The notes under the pieces were generated by a model that worked only from the letters and a program-made list of their open reading frames with translations, ran no database searches and was not told where the DNA came from. Positions 40,501 through 54,000 of a stretch of DNA of 64,000 nt are shown piece after piece; within the stretch, counting starts at the first letter, position 1; the number at the start of each line of letters is the position of its first letter. The stretch covers positions 93,229,980-93,293,979 of the forward strand of contig CP136063.1 of NCBI GenBank assembly GCA_032622095.1, written 5' to 3'. Source of the DNA: Siphonodentalium dalli (taxonomy: Eukaryota > Mollusca > Scaphopoda > Gadilida > Siphonodentaliidae). Position numbers and translations under genes: made by a program.

Positions 40501-43500
40501 AGATCTTTTTGGAAATTTTCAGTGATGTTAGTAGAATGATAACATTCCCCACGTTGGAAAAGTGCCTGAGCACTAACTTATCAATTTCTCGCTCCCGAAA
40601 AATTCCATAATATGTCTTTAAACATATATATAAATTTCCGAAAAAAAAAATTCTAAAGCATTAAACGATTTGCTATATTTCCACTAGGGCATATATTTCA
40701 TCTGATTTTGCGAGAATCCATATATACTTTTTCATGAGAATCCAGGGTAATTTGCGAGAATCTAGATTTGGATTCTCGCCGAAATATAAGCCCAGATTTC
40801 ACTCTGAAGTGTGCCTAAATGGCATAAATTGTACCTTGGTTCCCATGTTCGCTATAAACTAGCTTGAAATTCGCAAACCAATGAATTTTTTTTCTTCAGA
40901 AAATTTACATTTTTATGATTCGCGACATAAATTGTCACCAATAAAAACAAATTTGATTCATCGTGGAAGTTAGTCGGTGACTATAAATAATGTCACCATT
41001 CAACTGAATGTTGTTGAATTCTATTGAGATGTGGAGCAGACAATATATTGGGAGGCTCGGAGGCTCCATAGCATGAGGCCCCCACCCCCCTTTTTCGTAT
41101 GCCGTATTCCATGCCCTGTTATGAGGTACGCCGTATTTCCGGCCCCTCTGTTAGGAGGTATTCGGTATTCCAAAAATACCGGTATTCGTACGCCGACCTT
41201 CCAAAAAATGAAGTTTTCATATATTTTTATGTATTCCATATGGTATTCCGTATTCCAACTTCTGTGTTAAGTGGTATTCCGTCTTCCATGGGGGTGGGGT
41301 GGGGGCCTCTAGCATCTGCTCCTCAATCCTTACCAGATGTCAGTAAAAGTTTCCCATTTCATTATTTCAGTTCTTTAGCAATCTTAATCATTATATGTAA
41401 TGCCCTGACCATGCTCAATACTAGCTTGAAATTGGCGAAACAATGAATTTTTTTTCTTCAGAAAATTAACATTTTTATGACTCGCGACATAATTGTCATC
41501 AATAAAAACAAATTTTATTCATCGTGGAAGTTAGTCGGTGACTATAAATAATGTCACCATTCAACTGAATGTTGTTGAGCATATTTCAACCAATTTTGGA
41601 AGTTTAAATGAATATTTTCTTCACACTCAAAGTCAATTGACAAATTTCAGGATTTTAGCCTGCTTCGTTGGGACCAAATATTTGTTGTGCACACTGAAGG
41701 AACGTCTACCATCACTCGATAGGCCAGATTATGCCCTGACCATGCTATAAAGTATTAAACTAGCTTGAAATTGGCAAAACTATGAATTTTTTTGGTTGAA
41801 CAAATTTACATGGGAATCTCCATAGAAAACGGTTATATTTCGATAAAAACGAAAGTAATGCGAAATGAAAGTCGGCACTGGCCAGAATTGTGCAGAATAA
41901 CATATGAGTCAAGTTATATGCGAATATTTGACCTCATTCGATTAAATAGTCTCGTATTTAAGGAATCAATGCCAATGGCGCTCGGACATGTGGAAATTTT
42001 TTCCGTCGCACTCGCAGACTGTAAGGCGGAATTGTGAAATGTAAACACGCATTACCTTTTGTGAGAATAACACAAGCACAGACTTTATCAAAGTAATGCA
42101 ATACACAACAACAAATAGGATAAAACGGATATAAAAACGGTATAAGTGAGAATAAACGTGGAAACAGTTGACAACATTTGTTCGGTTATTCGGCAAAACC
42201 GAAGGTATAGATTTATGGTCACTAACAAGAAATTCAATTAATTGAGGAAAAACACCCACTGTCCTGAGTGGTATTGATAAGCTGTTGGGGGGGGGGGAGA
42301 GATATTAATTGTGTTAAAGTGCAATGGGAAGTAATTGCGGTTAAGGGTAATAAGAAATGTCTTATTGCATTCTCATTGGGCTTAATCATAATTAGAGATT
42401 CCTTAAGTTATTGCGGTTAATCGAAATTGTCTATTAAATGTCAATTTTGATTCCCATAGAGATCATCAATGATGTCTATGCGCAGGGTCAACGTGCCAAT
42501 CTTCTCTATTTGGATTCCAATTGTTGGCTCATTAAATATGCACATATGCTTAAGATACAGTCGTGCACGAAGCGAGCTCCCGTAAGTCGGGTTTTGGATC
42601 CCATGCAGTTAATGAAAATATCATTGAAATAATCAGTTTCCCCCAATTGATAAACAACCATATATTCAATATACATGTTTTGGAGCAGAATTAGGCAGTC
42701 CATATTGGACGCCATCATTGAATTTATTTTTTTTGGTTTAATTTTCACACATATTTATTAGTTATGTGGATGGAGTTCTCATTAAACCTCACATCCTTAT
42801 ATTGGTTACAGTAATGCCCAAAGTAATTGACCACTTAACCACATCAGAATTATTGGTAATTTTTCAGCATTTAAAATCCTGACAAATTACCCATTATTCA
42901 GCTGTGGTCAATTACTTTGTACATTACTGTATGAGGATTGAGTTATCATTACACCTCAAATCCTTATATTGATTACATTAATGCCCAAAGTAATTGACCA
43001 CTTAACCACAGCAGAATTATGGGTATTTTTTCAGCATTTAAAATCCTGACAAATTACCAATAATTATGCTGTGGTTAAAGGTACTCAACCCGTAAAGAGG
43101 GTCCCCATCTCAACAGATTCCAACAACAACAATCCGATCAGAGGGTCCCATATTACTATTTCTTTGGCTTTGGGGGTAAAAAATATTTGATTCGAGTCGA
43201 GGAACCCATCAAACAAAGCTCAGAGTTATTAGATATTGATTTTTCAAATTTGTTATCTTCTCGAGATCAGTACTAATAACTGCCGTAATCTGCTCTGGAT
43301 GTGTACTCCAAATCTATTCAAACAGACAAGGATGAATAACTCTAAAATCAAGTGGTAATTTTAATGCAATTTTGATTGAGTTCTGGGCCAGATAGTATTC
43401 CCGATAATGAAAAATAATAGATTTCTAAAATCGATATCTAACAAATCTGAGCTTTGATGGGTGACCTCCTCGACTCGAATCAAATATTTTTGACCCCCGA

Positions 43501-46500
43501 AGCCATTGAAATAGTAATTGAGAGGAGTTTTATCGGGTTGAGTATCTTTAAGTGGTCGATTACTTTGGACATTACTGTATGAGGATTGAGTTATTATTAC
43601 ACCTCAAATCCTTATATTGGTTACAGTAATGCCCAAAGTAATTGACCACTTAACCACAGCAGAATTATGGGTAATTTTTCAGGATTTAAAATCATGAAAA
43701 AATACCCATTATTTTGCTGTGGTTAAGTGATCAATTACTTTGGACATTACTGTATGTAGATGGAGTTAAACCTCACATCAGTGTGTTGGGGATTTGGACC
43801 TTGACTTGGGACCTTTTGTTTTTAACGCGACAAATGCGCGTACACCTTATACACAAATTTCTTATGTAACCAGAGTTTTTCTTGGATAAGATGAGTTTGA
43901 AGCCTGCTTACATTTCAAAATGTTGTCAGTTTTATATTGTCTGCAGCGGAACTCAACGCGTTGAAGCAAAAGTTAGAAAAGATAAAATGTGTACGTAATG
44001 AGACTATAATACAACTGAAAAAATAAACTGAGGGAGGGGTGGGCGATACAGGGAACTAAGGGTTGAACCGATATAAATTTGTAGAGCGATAACGACCGAT
44101 GTTGACATAATATGCATCTGAACTCTACTGTTGCAACATGGCTATAAAATAGGGGGGTGTCAGAATCTTAGTCATCTCTATATAGTGCCAGAATAGTCAT
44201 CTATAAGATGTTGGGTTGGAAATATATGGACTCGGAGAAAAAGTGGTTTGTACCGATGAACTGACATAAATTAGTGGAGCGATGTTGCATCGCGACTGTA
44301 CTAAAGCAGCAATGATGTAAAATGGGGGGGGGGGAGTGGCACCAGGATTATATAGATAGGAATAGCAATTGATATACGTATACAGTATACTATAGTAATA
44401 CCATAGACATATAAGTACAAATATCACGTGATAAAATATTACGTTACGTGAATATACCGATGAAAGAAATAAATAAATTGGACCGGGATTAGAGGTTGGG
44501 TTGGTTATATGTGGATAATTGGATATGGAATTCATACCGATGAAACGATACAAATTAGTGGAGCGATAATGACCAATGTTGACACTTACCGCTATATTTA
44601 AAGTAATTGACCACCAGCAACGTGGTGTCACCCCGTTAATACTGCGGTACTATACCGCGGTATCCTCCAATACCGCGGTACTGATACCGCTTGTTAACGT
44701 ATGTGGGAGTAAATACCTCCCCTCAAAGTGTTCCATGAAAATCACTGCGGTATTCAAAAAAATTAATGCGGTGCCCGCTAAAAGACCGCGGTATCATCGC
44801 CCAATACCGTAATTCCACTGCCATGACCGCCTCGATACAGCTACCGTTTATTACCGGTATCACTGTGGTCATGACCGGGGTATCACCCCGTTTTTCTGGT
44901 CAATTACTTTGAGAATAGCGGTAGTCAGGCTACGCGCGGGAGAAAATAGGGGTTGATACGATAGACCAAAATAAATTTGTCAGGTGATAATGACCAATGT
45001 TGACCTATAAAGTAACGCGACTATACTGTCGCATAATTATCAGGTGTAACCGGTCAAATATGAACTCTAGTGACCAATATAGAACAGGTCAGAAAACATT
45101 CGCAGGGCCCTAATTGGCCTAAAATTTATTTAACACTCCATTTGCCATTATTGGCATTAAAATTGATTTATGTCGATAAAACTGTCATTTTTCACAATTT
45201 TAAGCTGAGACTTGGAGTGTGTTGGTGGGATAGCTACATATTCGTAAAATGACAGAGTACAGCACGCAATTATGTTTTAGATGGAAGAAATGAATTTTTT
45301 TCAATGATAAAATTTAACATGAAAATTTGAATTTACCATTAACATCGATTTATGTCGATAAAACTGTCATTTTTCAAACTTTTAGGCTGAGACTTGGTGT
45401 ATGTGCGTGTGATACATATATGTTCCTAAAATGACCGAGTCCAGCGCGTAATTATGTTTTAGATGGAAGAAATTGAATTTGACATTTTCACAAAAACACG
45501 CCAATTCCGAATCCAGATGACCTACTTGCAGACGAGCGCTCGTTAATATTCATGCCAAGAAATACAGGCGTCAAACTCATCTTTTTGGAAGGTTAATCCG
45601 ATATACACATATTGAAATAATCCTTCCAGAACACCTTCCAAGATATAGAAGAATATTTTAATAGATTAGGACGCCAAAACAGTCGTAATGAAAGAATTAA
45701 AATGCACATCGCGTCCGCTTCGATTGTCATCGGCATTGGAAAATTAGATCTGTTTTGCGCATGCGCAAGTCACTTTCCATATATGGGATTTGTGTTAACA
45801 TGATCACCGATCAATCCATTAACCAACAAATTACCACGCAATTATCTTAGCATAAAAATATATTGTAATTTATGCAACTACGACCCTGGTAACCCTGATA
45901 ACTAATAAAATATACCGGCCAATTCATTTTAAGATCGTTATTTCACTTTGCTTTAAGCATAAATACACTCTTAAACGCACATAAACGACCCATTGGCGTT
46001 AAAATTAAATATACTCGGTATTTATTATATTAGTTTTTTATTGCTCAGTATAGAGTTAGACCCTTGACACCTGTCAATATATTTGGGCTGAATTCATATG
46101 ATGCGGTATTATTCCTCGAAATAAACAACAAAGCAGTCGTTACTTCGAAATGTCGTTTGGGCTAACATTTACACAAATCCTTCGCGTGTTCTCCTCAATT
46201 GGCACGCATGTTCTCAGTCGACACACAGGTTATCCCAGAAAGTCGTGTGAAATAAACACCCAAGGTTTGGGTGAAATTAGTATTGGCACGAAGCTGGATA
46301 AATGCTAATACTAATGGTGGAATAGTTATGTAATACATTCTTTTATCCCCAAATAAATTAATGTACTATTTTGCTGTTTAATCGGCGATCATTTTTCGCT
46401 GAGATTTGGCGTCTTGTGTTACCACTAGAAACGGAAGTGATTTCTTGCGATTTGATTGGTGGACAAAATAAAATTCCGGGTAAATTCGCCCCATGGATAT

Positions 46501-49500
46501 TCGACTTGGTTTGCGAACTTTTTAAGGTATCACTACCCCAGTGATGCGGGAAACGACACTTCCCTCCACTGATAGATATTGTCGCTACCAAGCGTATCTA
46601 AGGACCTTGACCAATCAAATGCACGCATTTTAGTCAAAGCGAAAGTAGTTGTAATTATACTTAAATGAAAAAAGAACTCAAACAAAATAATAATTCTGAG
46701 TATATGACAACAGTCATAAACCCCCTATTGGAACATAATCACTGTCCTGCCACCTTACAATTTTTAAGTACGGATGAACACAGAACACCTTAAAGCAACA
46801 TATACTTTTGAACTATAGGAATTCGAAATTGGGAGAGTCTAGCAACAATCATTTACCATTTATCGTTAATACCATATATAATTGTTCAATGCCATGTTTC
46901 ATTTTTTTTATTTCACTTGAGTGTATGGTGATCGGGAGAGAAGTAGCATATAAGTGGCCCGCACTTGTTCTTCAATCCCGTTGCCGACTGTGTGTATTTA
47001 TATGCATATATGGCGAATAAATATGTTTAAACCAACAAGTCTTTCGACTTTTTGTTCCAGTACTAAGGAAAATGTATTGGTAAAAATGTCACAATCATAA
47101 TGGATTGAAATTATGTTGTTATTCTGGTAGAGTTCTGTCATTGACATTGTCATATAGATATCGCCTATTATGGAAGTATGAATCTATTAACATTTTAAAT
47201 TCCTTCAGAGATGGCGTTGCTACTATGTGGTTTGGTAACGCGTTCCAGTCTTCTATTATCCTCTGTGTGAAGAAGTATTTCCCATAGTCCTTTAGCACTG
47301 TTCGCTTCTGTACCTTCCATTGGTGACCTCTAGTTTTATCGGACAAACTATTCTGAAATAGTTCATGAGTATCAACATTGTAGTGGTCATTTAAAAACCT
47401 GTACACTTCTATTAAGTCTCCCCGGAAACGTCTATACTTCAGGGACATTATGTTTAGTTCGATCATGCGTTCTCTATAACTAAGTTGCTTCAGCTGCAGT
47501 ACTAGTTTCGTTGCTTTCCTTTGAACCATTTCGAGAATTATACTCTGGTATTTATGTCGAGGATGCCATGCGGAATTGCCATACTCTAGCACAGGACGTA
47601 CCATACTCACATGTAATTGTATAAATGTGCCCGGATCTAAGTGGGAGAAGGTTCTGTAAATTATTCCAATGATTTTACTTGCTTTGTTGCAAATTTGATG
47701 TATGTGTTCGTCGAATTTGAGTTTGTCATCAAGTATGACCCCTACATCTCTCTCAGACTGACTAATTAAGATGGGAGTTTCTTCATGTGTGCTTGTATCA
47801 ATCATGTTATATTGGACATATACCTCGCGGTCCTAGATATTCAAGAAACAGAACCATAAATCATGACAATTTGATCTATCCAAAACTACAATCAGAAGAA
47901 ACGACATTGTCAGCGATTATGGTGAATGCACACATACCTCGCGGTCCTAGATATTCAAGAAACAGAACCATAAATCATGACAATTTGATCTATCCAAAAC
48001 TACACTCAGAAGAAACGACATTGTCAGTGATTATGGTGAATGCACGCTCTGTGAGAAACAAAACCAGCAAAGTCTTCAACTTGGTCACAGACAACCGCCC
48101 ACATCTAGTTATCATAACTGAAACCTGGTTGTCTCTCTCAGGAGATGAACCCACCATTCAAGAGATAACTCCGCCAGGCTACAAGCTCCTCAACTCACCT
48201 CGCCGTACAGGAAAAGGTGGTGGTATTGCCGTCATTGTCCGTGATGAAATCCGTGCGTCGGGAATCACAGTCACGAATTTCAAATCTTTCGAACTATTCG
48301 ATGTCACAATTAGTCTTTCTGGCCGCCCTGCATGTTTCCTCTGTGTGTATCGCCCACCACCAAACAAGAAGAACAAGTTGACGGATGCACAATTCATTTC
48401 GGACTTTACTGAACTTCTAGACAGGTATGTTTCCTACCATCGACAGCTCGTTCTACTAGGAGACTTCAATTTCCATTATGACTCCAACACTGACAAGAAT
48501 GTTGCAACCATAAAACATATACTTGGAGACTCGGGAATGGAACAGGTAATTTCTTCACCAACCCACCGCGACAAACACATTCTCGACTGGGTCATTATCA
48601 GAGACACTGATCCATCAATCGTGGAGCCAAAGGTCAGCGAGTTTCTTTTCTCTGATCACCATGTTATATCGTTCAAGATTAACGTTTCAAAAATGACATG
48701 CCCCATCAGGACAGTTACCTCGAGGAACTTGAAAGCCATCGACCAGCTGAAACTCGCCGGTGACATCATTTCAAGTTACTACGCTAGTCCAAGGAGAACT
48801 CCCCTCGACTGGTACATGAACCTAACGACTGTCCTCGATGCTCACGCTCCTTTTAAGTCGCGTAAAATTCCGAACCGACCCTCTATTCCTTGGTTTACGG
48901 ACGAAATACGGGAGGCCAAAGCAGAACGTCGCCAGGCTGAACGAATGTGGCGCAAGTCCCGCCTGGTAGTACATCGAGAAATCTTCACCAGCAAGAGCAA
49001 AACTGTTGACAACATGACATCTAAAGCAAGAAAATCACACTATCAGGAGAAAATATCGAAATGCAAATCTTCAAAGATGTTGTATGCCATCACAAACGAA
49101 CTGAGCGGCAAGAAATCCGAAGCTTTACTTCCGACAAATATAAAGCAGCACAACCTACCAGATGCATTCGGTGAGTTCTTCTCCAAGAAAATCAAAGATA
49201 TACACTCTGAATTAGATTCATCCAACCTTGAATCAGATTACGACACCTTCATGGGAGAAACTTTCTGTGAATTTCAACCTGTCACCAGCGATCAACTGAG
49301 AAGAATAATTCTTTCATCACCACCCAAGTCATGCCAGTTAGATCCACTCCCAACTAGTCTTATTATCAAACACATTGATGTCATGATCGAACCACTGACA
49401 AAACTGATAAATTCATCTCTTAAGGAAGGACAAGTGCCACCAAGTTTTAAAGAAGCGTTAGTCATTCCACTGATAAAAAAGAAGTCTTTGGATCCTAACG

Positions 49501-50985
49501 TACTCAAGAACTTCAGCCCAGTTTCAAACTTGCAATTCATTTCAAAGATTTTGGAGAAGGCTGTTCTATTCCAACTGAAAAAGCACATTGACAACAATAA
49601 CATGTGGGAGCCGTGTCAGTCCGCTTATCGTGTTGGACACAGCACCGAGACAGCTCTGATTAAAATTACATCAGATCTACTGACAGCCAGCGATAAGGGT
49701 CTAGTGTCTATTCTTTGTTTATTAGATCTGAGTGCAGCTTTCGACACTTTGGACCACAGGATTCTCCTGAAACGACTCGAAATTTCTTACGGCATCTCTG
49801 GCAATGTTTTGAAGTGGTTCGAGTCATATCTCACAAATCGTCAACAGACAATTCTCATCGGTAGTGAAAGTTCTGAACCCTACCCAATTGATTATGGTAT
49901 TCCACAGGGATATGTTCTTGGACCTATTCTATATCTACTTTATACTAGGCCCATCGGTTCTCTTATTCGCTCCCAAGGAATTAATGTTCACATGTATGCA
50001 GATGACACTCAATTATACCTCTCTGGTGATCCGAACGACGAAAGCAGTCTGGTTAGCAGAATCAGAAATTGTATTCTAATAGTCAAAGACTGGATGACTT
50101 CAAACCGCCTCAAGCTAAATGACGACAAGACTGAAATCATCTGGATAGCAAAACCATCAATAGTAAACAACGTGCGTACCACCAAGCTAGAACTGGGTGA
50201 TAGTTCCATCGTCTTCTCGAATAATGTGAAAAATCTGGGCGTCCATCTTGACCAGACTCTCTCCATGACGAAACAAATAGACTCTCTCTGTCAGTCCATA
50301 TTTATTGAACTCCGCCGACTAGGACGAATTAGACAATACCTCACCACCGAAGCAGCGAAAAGACTGACAGTATCTTTTGTTCTGACAAGAATGGACTATT
50401 GCAATGCACTGTTGTTCCGAGCCCCAGACTACCAGCTTCGGCGAATACAGCGTATGCAAGACTGTGCTGCAAGAATCGTGTTTAGGTTGAAGAAAGGCAA
50501 TAGTCCAACCACCATGAGATCACAACTACATTGGCTGCCTATTCAGGATAGAATTTCTTTCAAAATTGCAACATTCGGATATAAACGTTTAAAGAATTCA
50601 GAAACCGCCCCTACTTACATGAAAGAGCTCATTTCTCCTTATGTGCCAACAAGAAATGTTCGATCGAAGGATGCAGGCCTACTAACACCAAAAGGCGCCA
50701 ACCTGAGAACTGTTGGAGATCGCGCATTTTGTGTTTCATGTCCGTTCACCTGGAATTCCTTACCACAACCCATCAGAGAATCGCCATCATTCGGAGAATT
50801 CAAATCAACACTGAAAACATATTTGTTCGAGCGGAGGTATCGAGACATTTTGAACCTTCAACGATGACATTCTGTACATTCTGTATATATCACTGCATTT
50901 TCTCTTTTTCTCTCTATATATTTGAACCAAATCATGTGAAGCGCCTAGGGCCCATCACCACGGGGATAGGCGCTATACAAGAACA

Positions 50986-51017
<32 letters not shown>

Positions 51018-54000
51018 GTGGTAGTTTATTTGTGGATTGTTATGCCCAAAATGATTCACGTGGATTTTATCGTTGTTGAATCGGAGTTGCCATTTCTCTG
51101 ACCACTTACACACTTAGTTTTGGATGTCATCGTGTTGTGGGTTTGCCGTAAGTTTCGTGTCATCGGCAAACATTTCACAGAAACAATTTACACTATCGGG
51201 CAAGTCATTTATGTAGAGTAGAAACAATATTGGGCCAAGAATATGTCATTGTGGTACACCACAAGTTACCATTTTCCATTCAGAATACTCATTTCCTATC
51301 CGGACGCGTTGTTGTCTGTTGAAAGTCTTGTACCCAACTTAATACATTTCCGTCGATGCCGTATGCTTCCATGTTTTTCAATAACCTGAGGTGTGGAACG
51401 GTATCGAATGCTTTTCGGAAGTCCAGATATAGTGCGTCTACAGGGTTGTTGTGATCCAGCTGTGTAACTACGTGGTATAGATATTCAATTAACTGAGTTT
51501 TGCACAAACTTTTACTTCTGAAGCGATGTTGGTATTTGGATAACAATTTGAGTTGCTCCATGTATCTCATTATTGATTCACTGACAAACGACTCCAGTAT
51601 TTTACATAATGTACAGGTAAGACTAATTGGGCGGTAGTTGCTGGGGTGTAAGACTAATTGGGCCGTAGTTGCTGGGGGTAGACTTCGAATCCTTCTTGTA
51701 GATTGATGCTATGTTTGCCTTTTTCCATATCTCCGGAATAATTCCTTCTGTGATTGAACGGTTAAAGAGAATGCACAGTGGATAACTTAATTCTCTGGCA
51801 GATTCTCTTGTACTCTGGCTGGTATCATATCTGGTCCACAACTTTTATTTATGTTTATACTTCTTAACTTTTGATTGCCCATGCATGATAGATAAAAATG
51901 AAGGCCACTTGGCGATCACAATTTAAGAACATAATCTCAGAGTCATCTCCGACACAGAGGAGCTGAGAAACGACCGTAAAATTATTACTTTACGGTGTAT
52001 TTGTGTGTTTTGTTGAAAATCCAAAACCGTAACCATAGAAACGGATAGGGGAAATTGACAACGAATGGAAAGAACGCAAATTCTAGTGGGGTAGTATACC
52101 CTATTCGTAATAATGATATGTTGTCGTTCATTGTGCGAAAGGCGTCTAAGGATAGAAACACTGAAGAAATAAATACACTGCGCATTGGCGGGTATCGTAG
52201 AATTTGACCACAAAGAAACTGATTGTAACAATCAGTTTCTCTGGTCAAATTCTACTATACCCGCCGATGCGCAGTGTATTTATTTCTTTTGTAATTCGAC
52301 TGTAAGTTTTGGTCGAAATTGTAATGACATACGTTCAACCTGCTATATAATAGCACAGTTTCTAGCCCTGTGTTGTATGATTTTCCACCAAACAGTTCTT
52401 CTCTTGAAACTATAAAGTCAAACATGACGTCACTATTGAACGGCGACCCCTTTTCATTTACTTTTTAGCCAAAAAAATTCAGTCAATACTTATTTTTGTT
52501 CTATCTTAAATAAAATTCAGTATATAGTACAGTAGATAGTCATTGTATGTCCTTGTTTCAGTCTATAGCATGGCATTAACCAATGCCCGTGTGGTTTGAC
52601 TTCTGAAAGTTTGAGGCGTTGGCAGCATTTCACTGATTGTACCACATTTTTTGTGGTACAATTCAGAATATCTAGAATTGTACCGCAAAACGACGGTCGT
52701 GTCTCCATGGGAATACAGGCGACTGAAAAATCAGGACGAGCCTTGTATGTAGGTTTAGGCAAGGTCGTATTACAATATAATATAAACTAACCATCTACAA
52801 CGGGACCACTCGCGAACAGCAGGTAGTAGTCGTCTGTTTCCAGATTAAACACCTTGGCGTGACTCGACGCTTTCTGTCTGCTGAATTTACACGTCAGGAC
52901 GCCATTGTAGTATGTGTTTACGATGTTGGATAACCCCAGCGTCCGAATTTTCTAGATACAGAGGAAAGATTGAAGTTACGACATGGATCGTGGAAGGTGG
53001 CTATGCCTCCCCCCCCCATTTTTTTTTATCAAAATGCTCAATGGTTGGAAAAATGGGAAACATGTTGTTTTCGACCAACAGCAGGATCAAATTGTAGGTA
53101 AGAAATAGCCATCAGTTGGAAATGTTCCAGCCTTAAGGGTGTCAAGTTGGAAATGTCCAATTGGAAAGTTTGAGGTACCATTAGTACACCCCAAATGGAG
53201 ACCATGTATCCATCCGTGTGATCACCCGTCGTCATAGCGGTCGTAACTCAGTCGTACATGTGGAACCTAGTAACGCGTTGTTGAGAAGAAAATAAAAGAC
53301 ACCCTTCGAATAACTAACTGTTACTGATCAAAAATATCTCGGTGAGAGCTTTCCGATGAATGGCAACAAGCCATATTTCCGACTAAATCCTGAAAAGTTA
53401 CCCATAATTCTGCTGTGGTTAAGAAGTCGATTACTTTATGTAGGCTCGACGACTGTACGTAAAGATCGCATGCACATGATTGGCTTCTCGAAACTGTAAT
53501 CGTAACAACGGATATGGACACACGACAACTGATAGAAAAAAAACAAATTGTAGTTCCAAGTTCGTAATTCTTGTCAGTATAGTAGTTCATTGTGATGTTG
53601 GTGGTGTGCGCAACTGGAAATTTCAAACTAACAATCCTCTTGAAGAAGGCCGAACGTCAGGGTTGAAATTGTTCTCACTGATTTTTTTGTTTTGAAACCA
53701 GTAATAGGGAATGGGTTGTTTTTTAGACCAACATGTTGTAGTATATATATTCTTCTACTTTTAGTCAAAATTTTTGTCTGAAATGGACATCAGTTGGAAT
53801 TTTTCCAACCTTTGAGGGTGTCAGGTTGGAGAATTTCGGCAGTTGGAAAGTACTAGTAGGATAGTTCCAACCTGATATGGGAGTCCAAAACATATTTCGC
53901 CAACCTATAATTTAGTCTAGTTCAAGAGGGCGGGGTGCAGTTAGAAATAAATTAGAAGGTTGACACCCCAACGGAAAACCTCCAGCCACGTCCCTGTTTG

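Larger units (their letters stand above)
30156..52791. other. 22.6-kb intron of the FRRS1-like gene
   Basis: Separates the third exon of the first DOMON from its linker. Besides the elements listed separately, the stretches 30160-31110, 31590-32590, 33140-35840, 41800-42800 and 45480-47040 show nothing I can support. A diverged copy of the 7560-7720 region lies at about 33905-34060. Confidence 0.75.
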
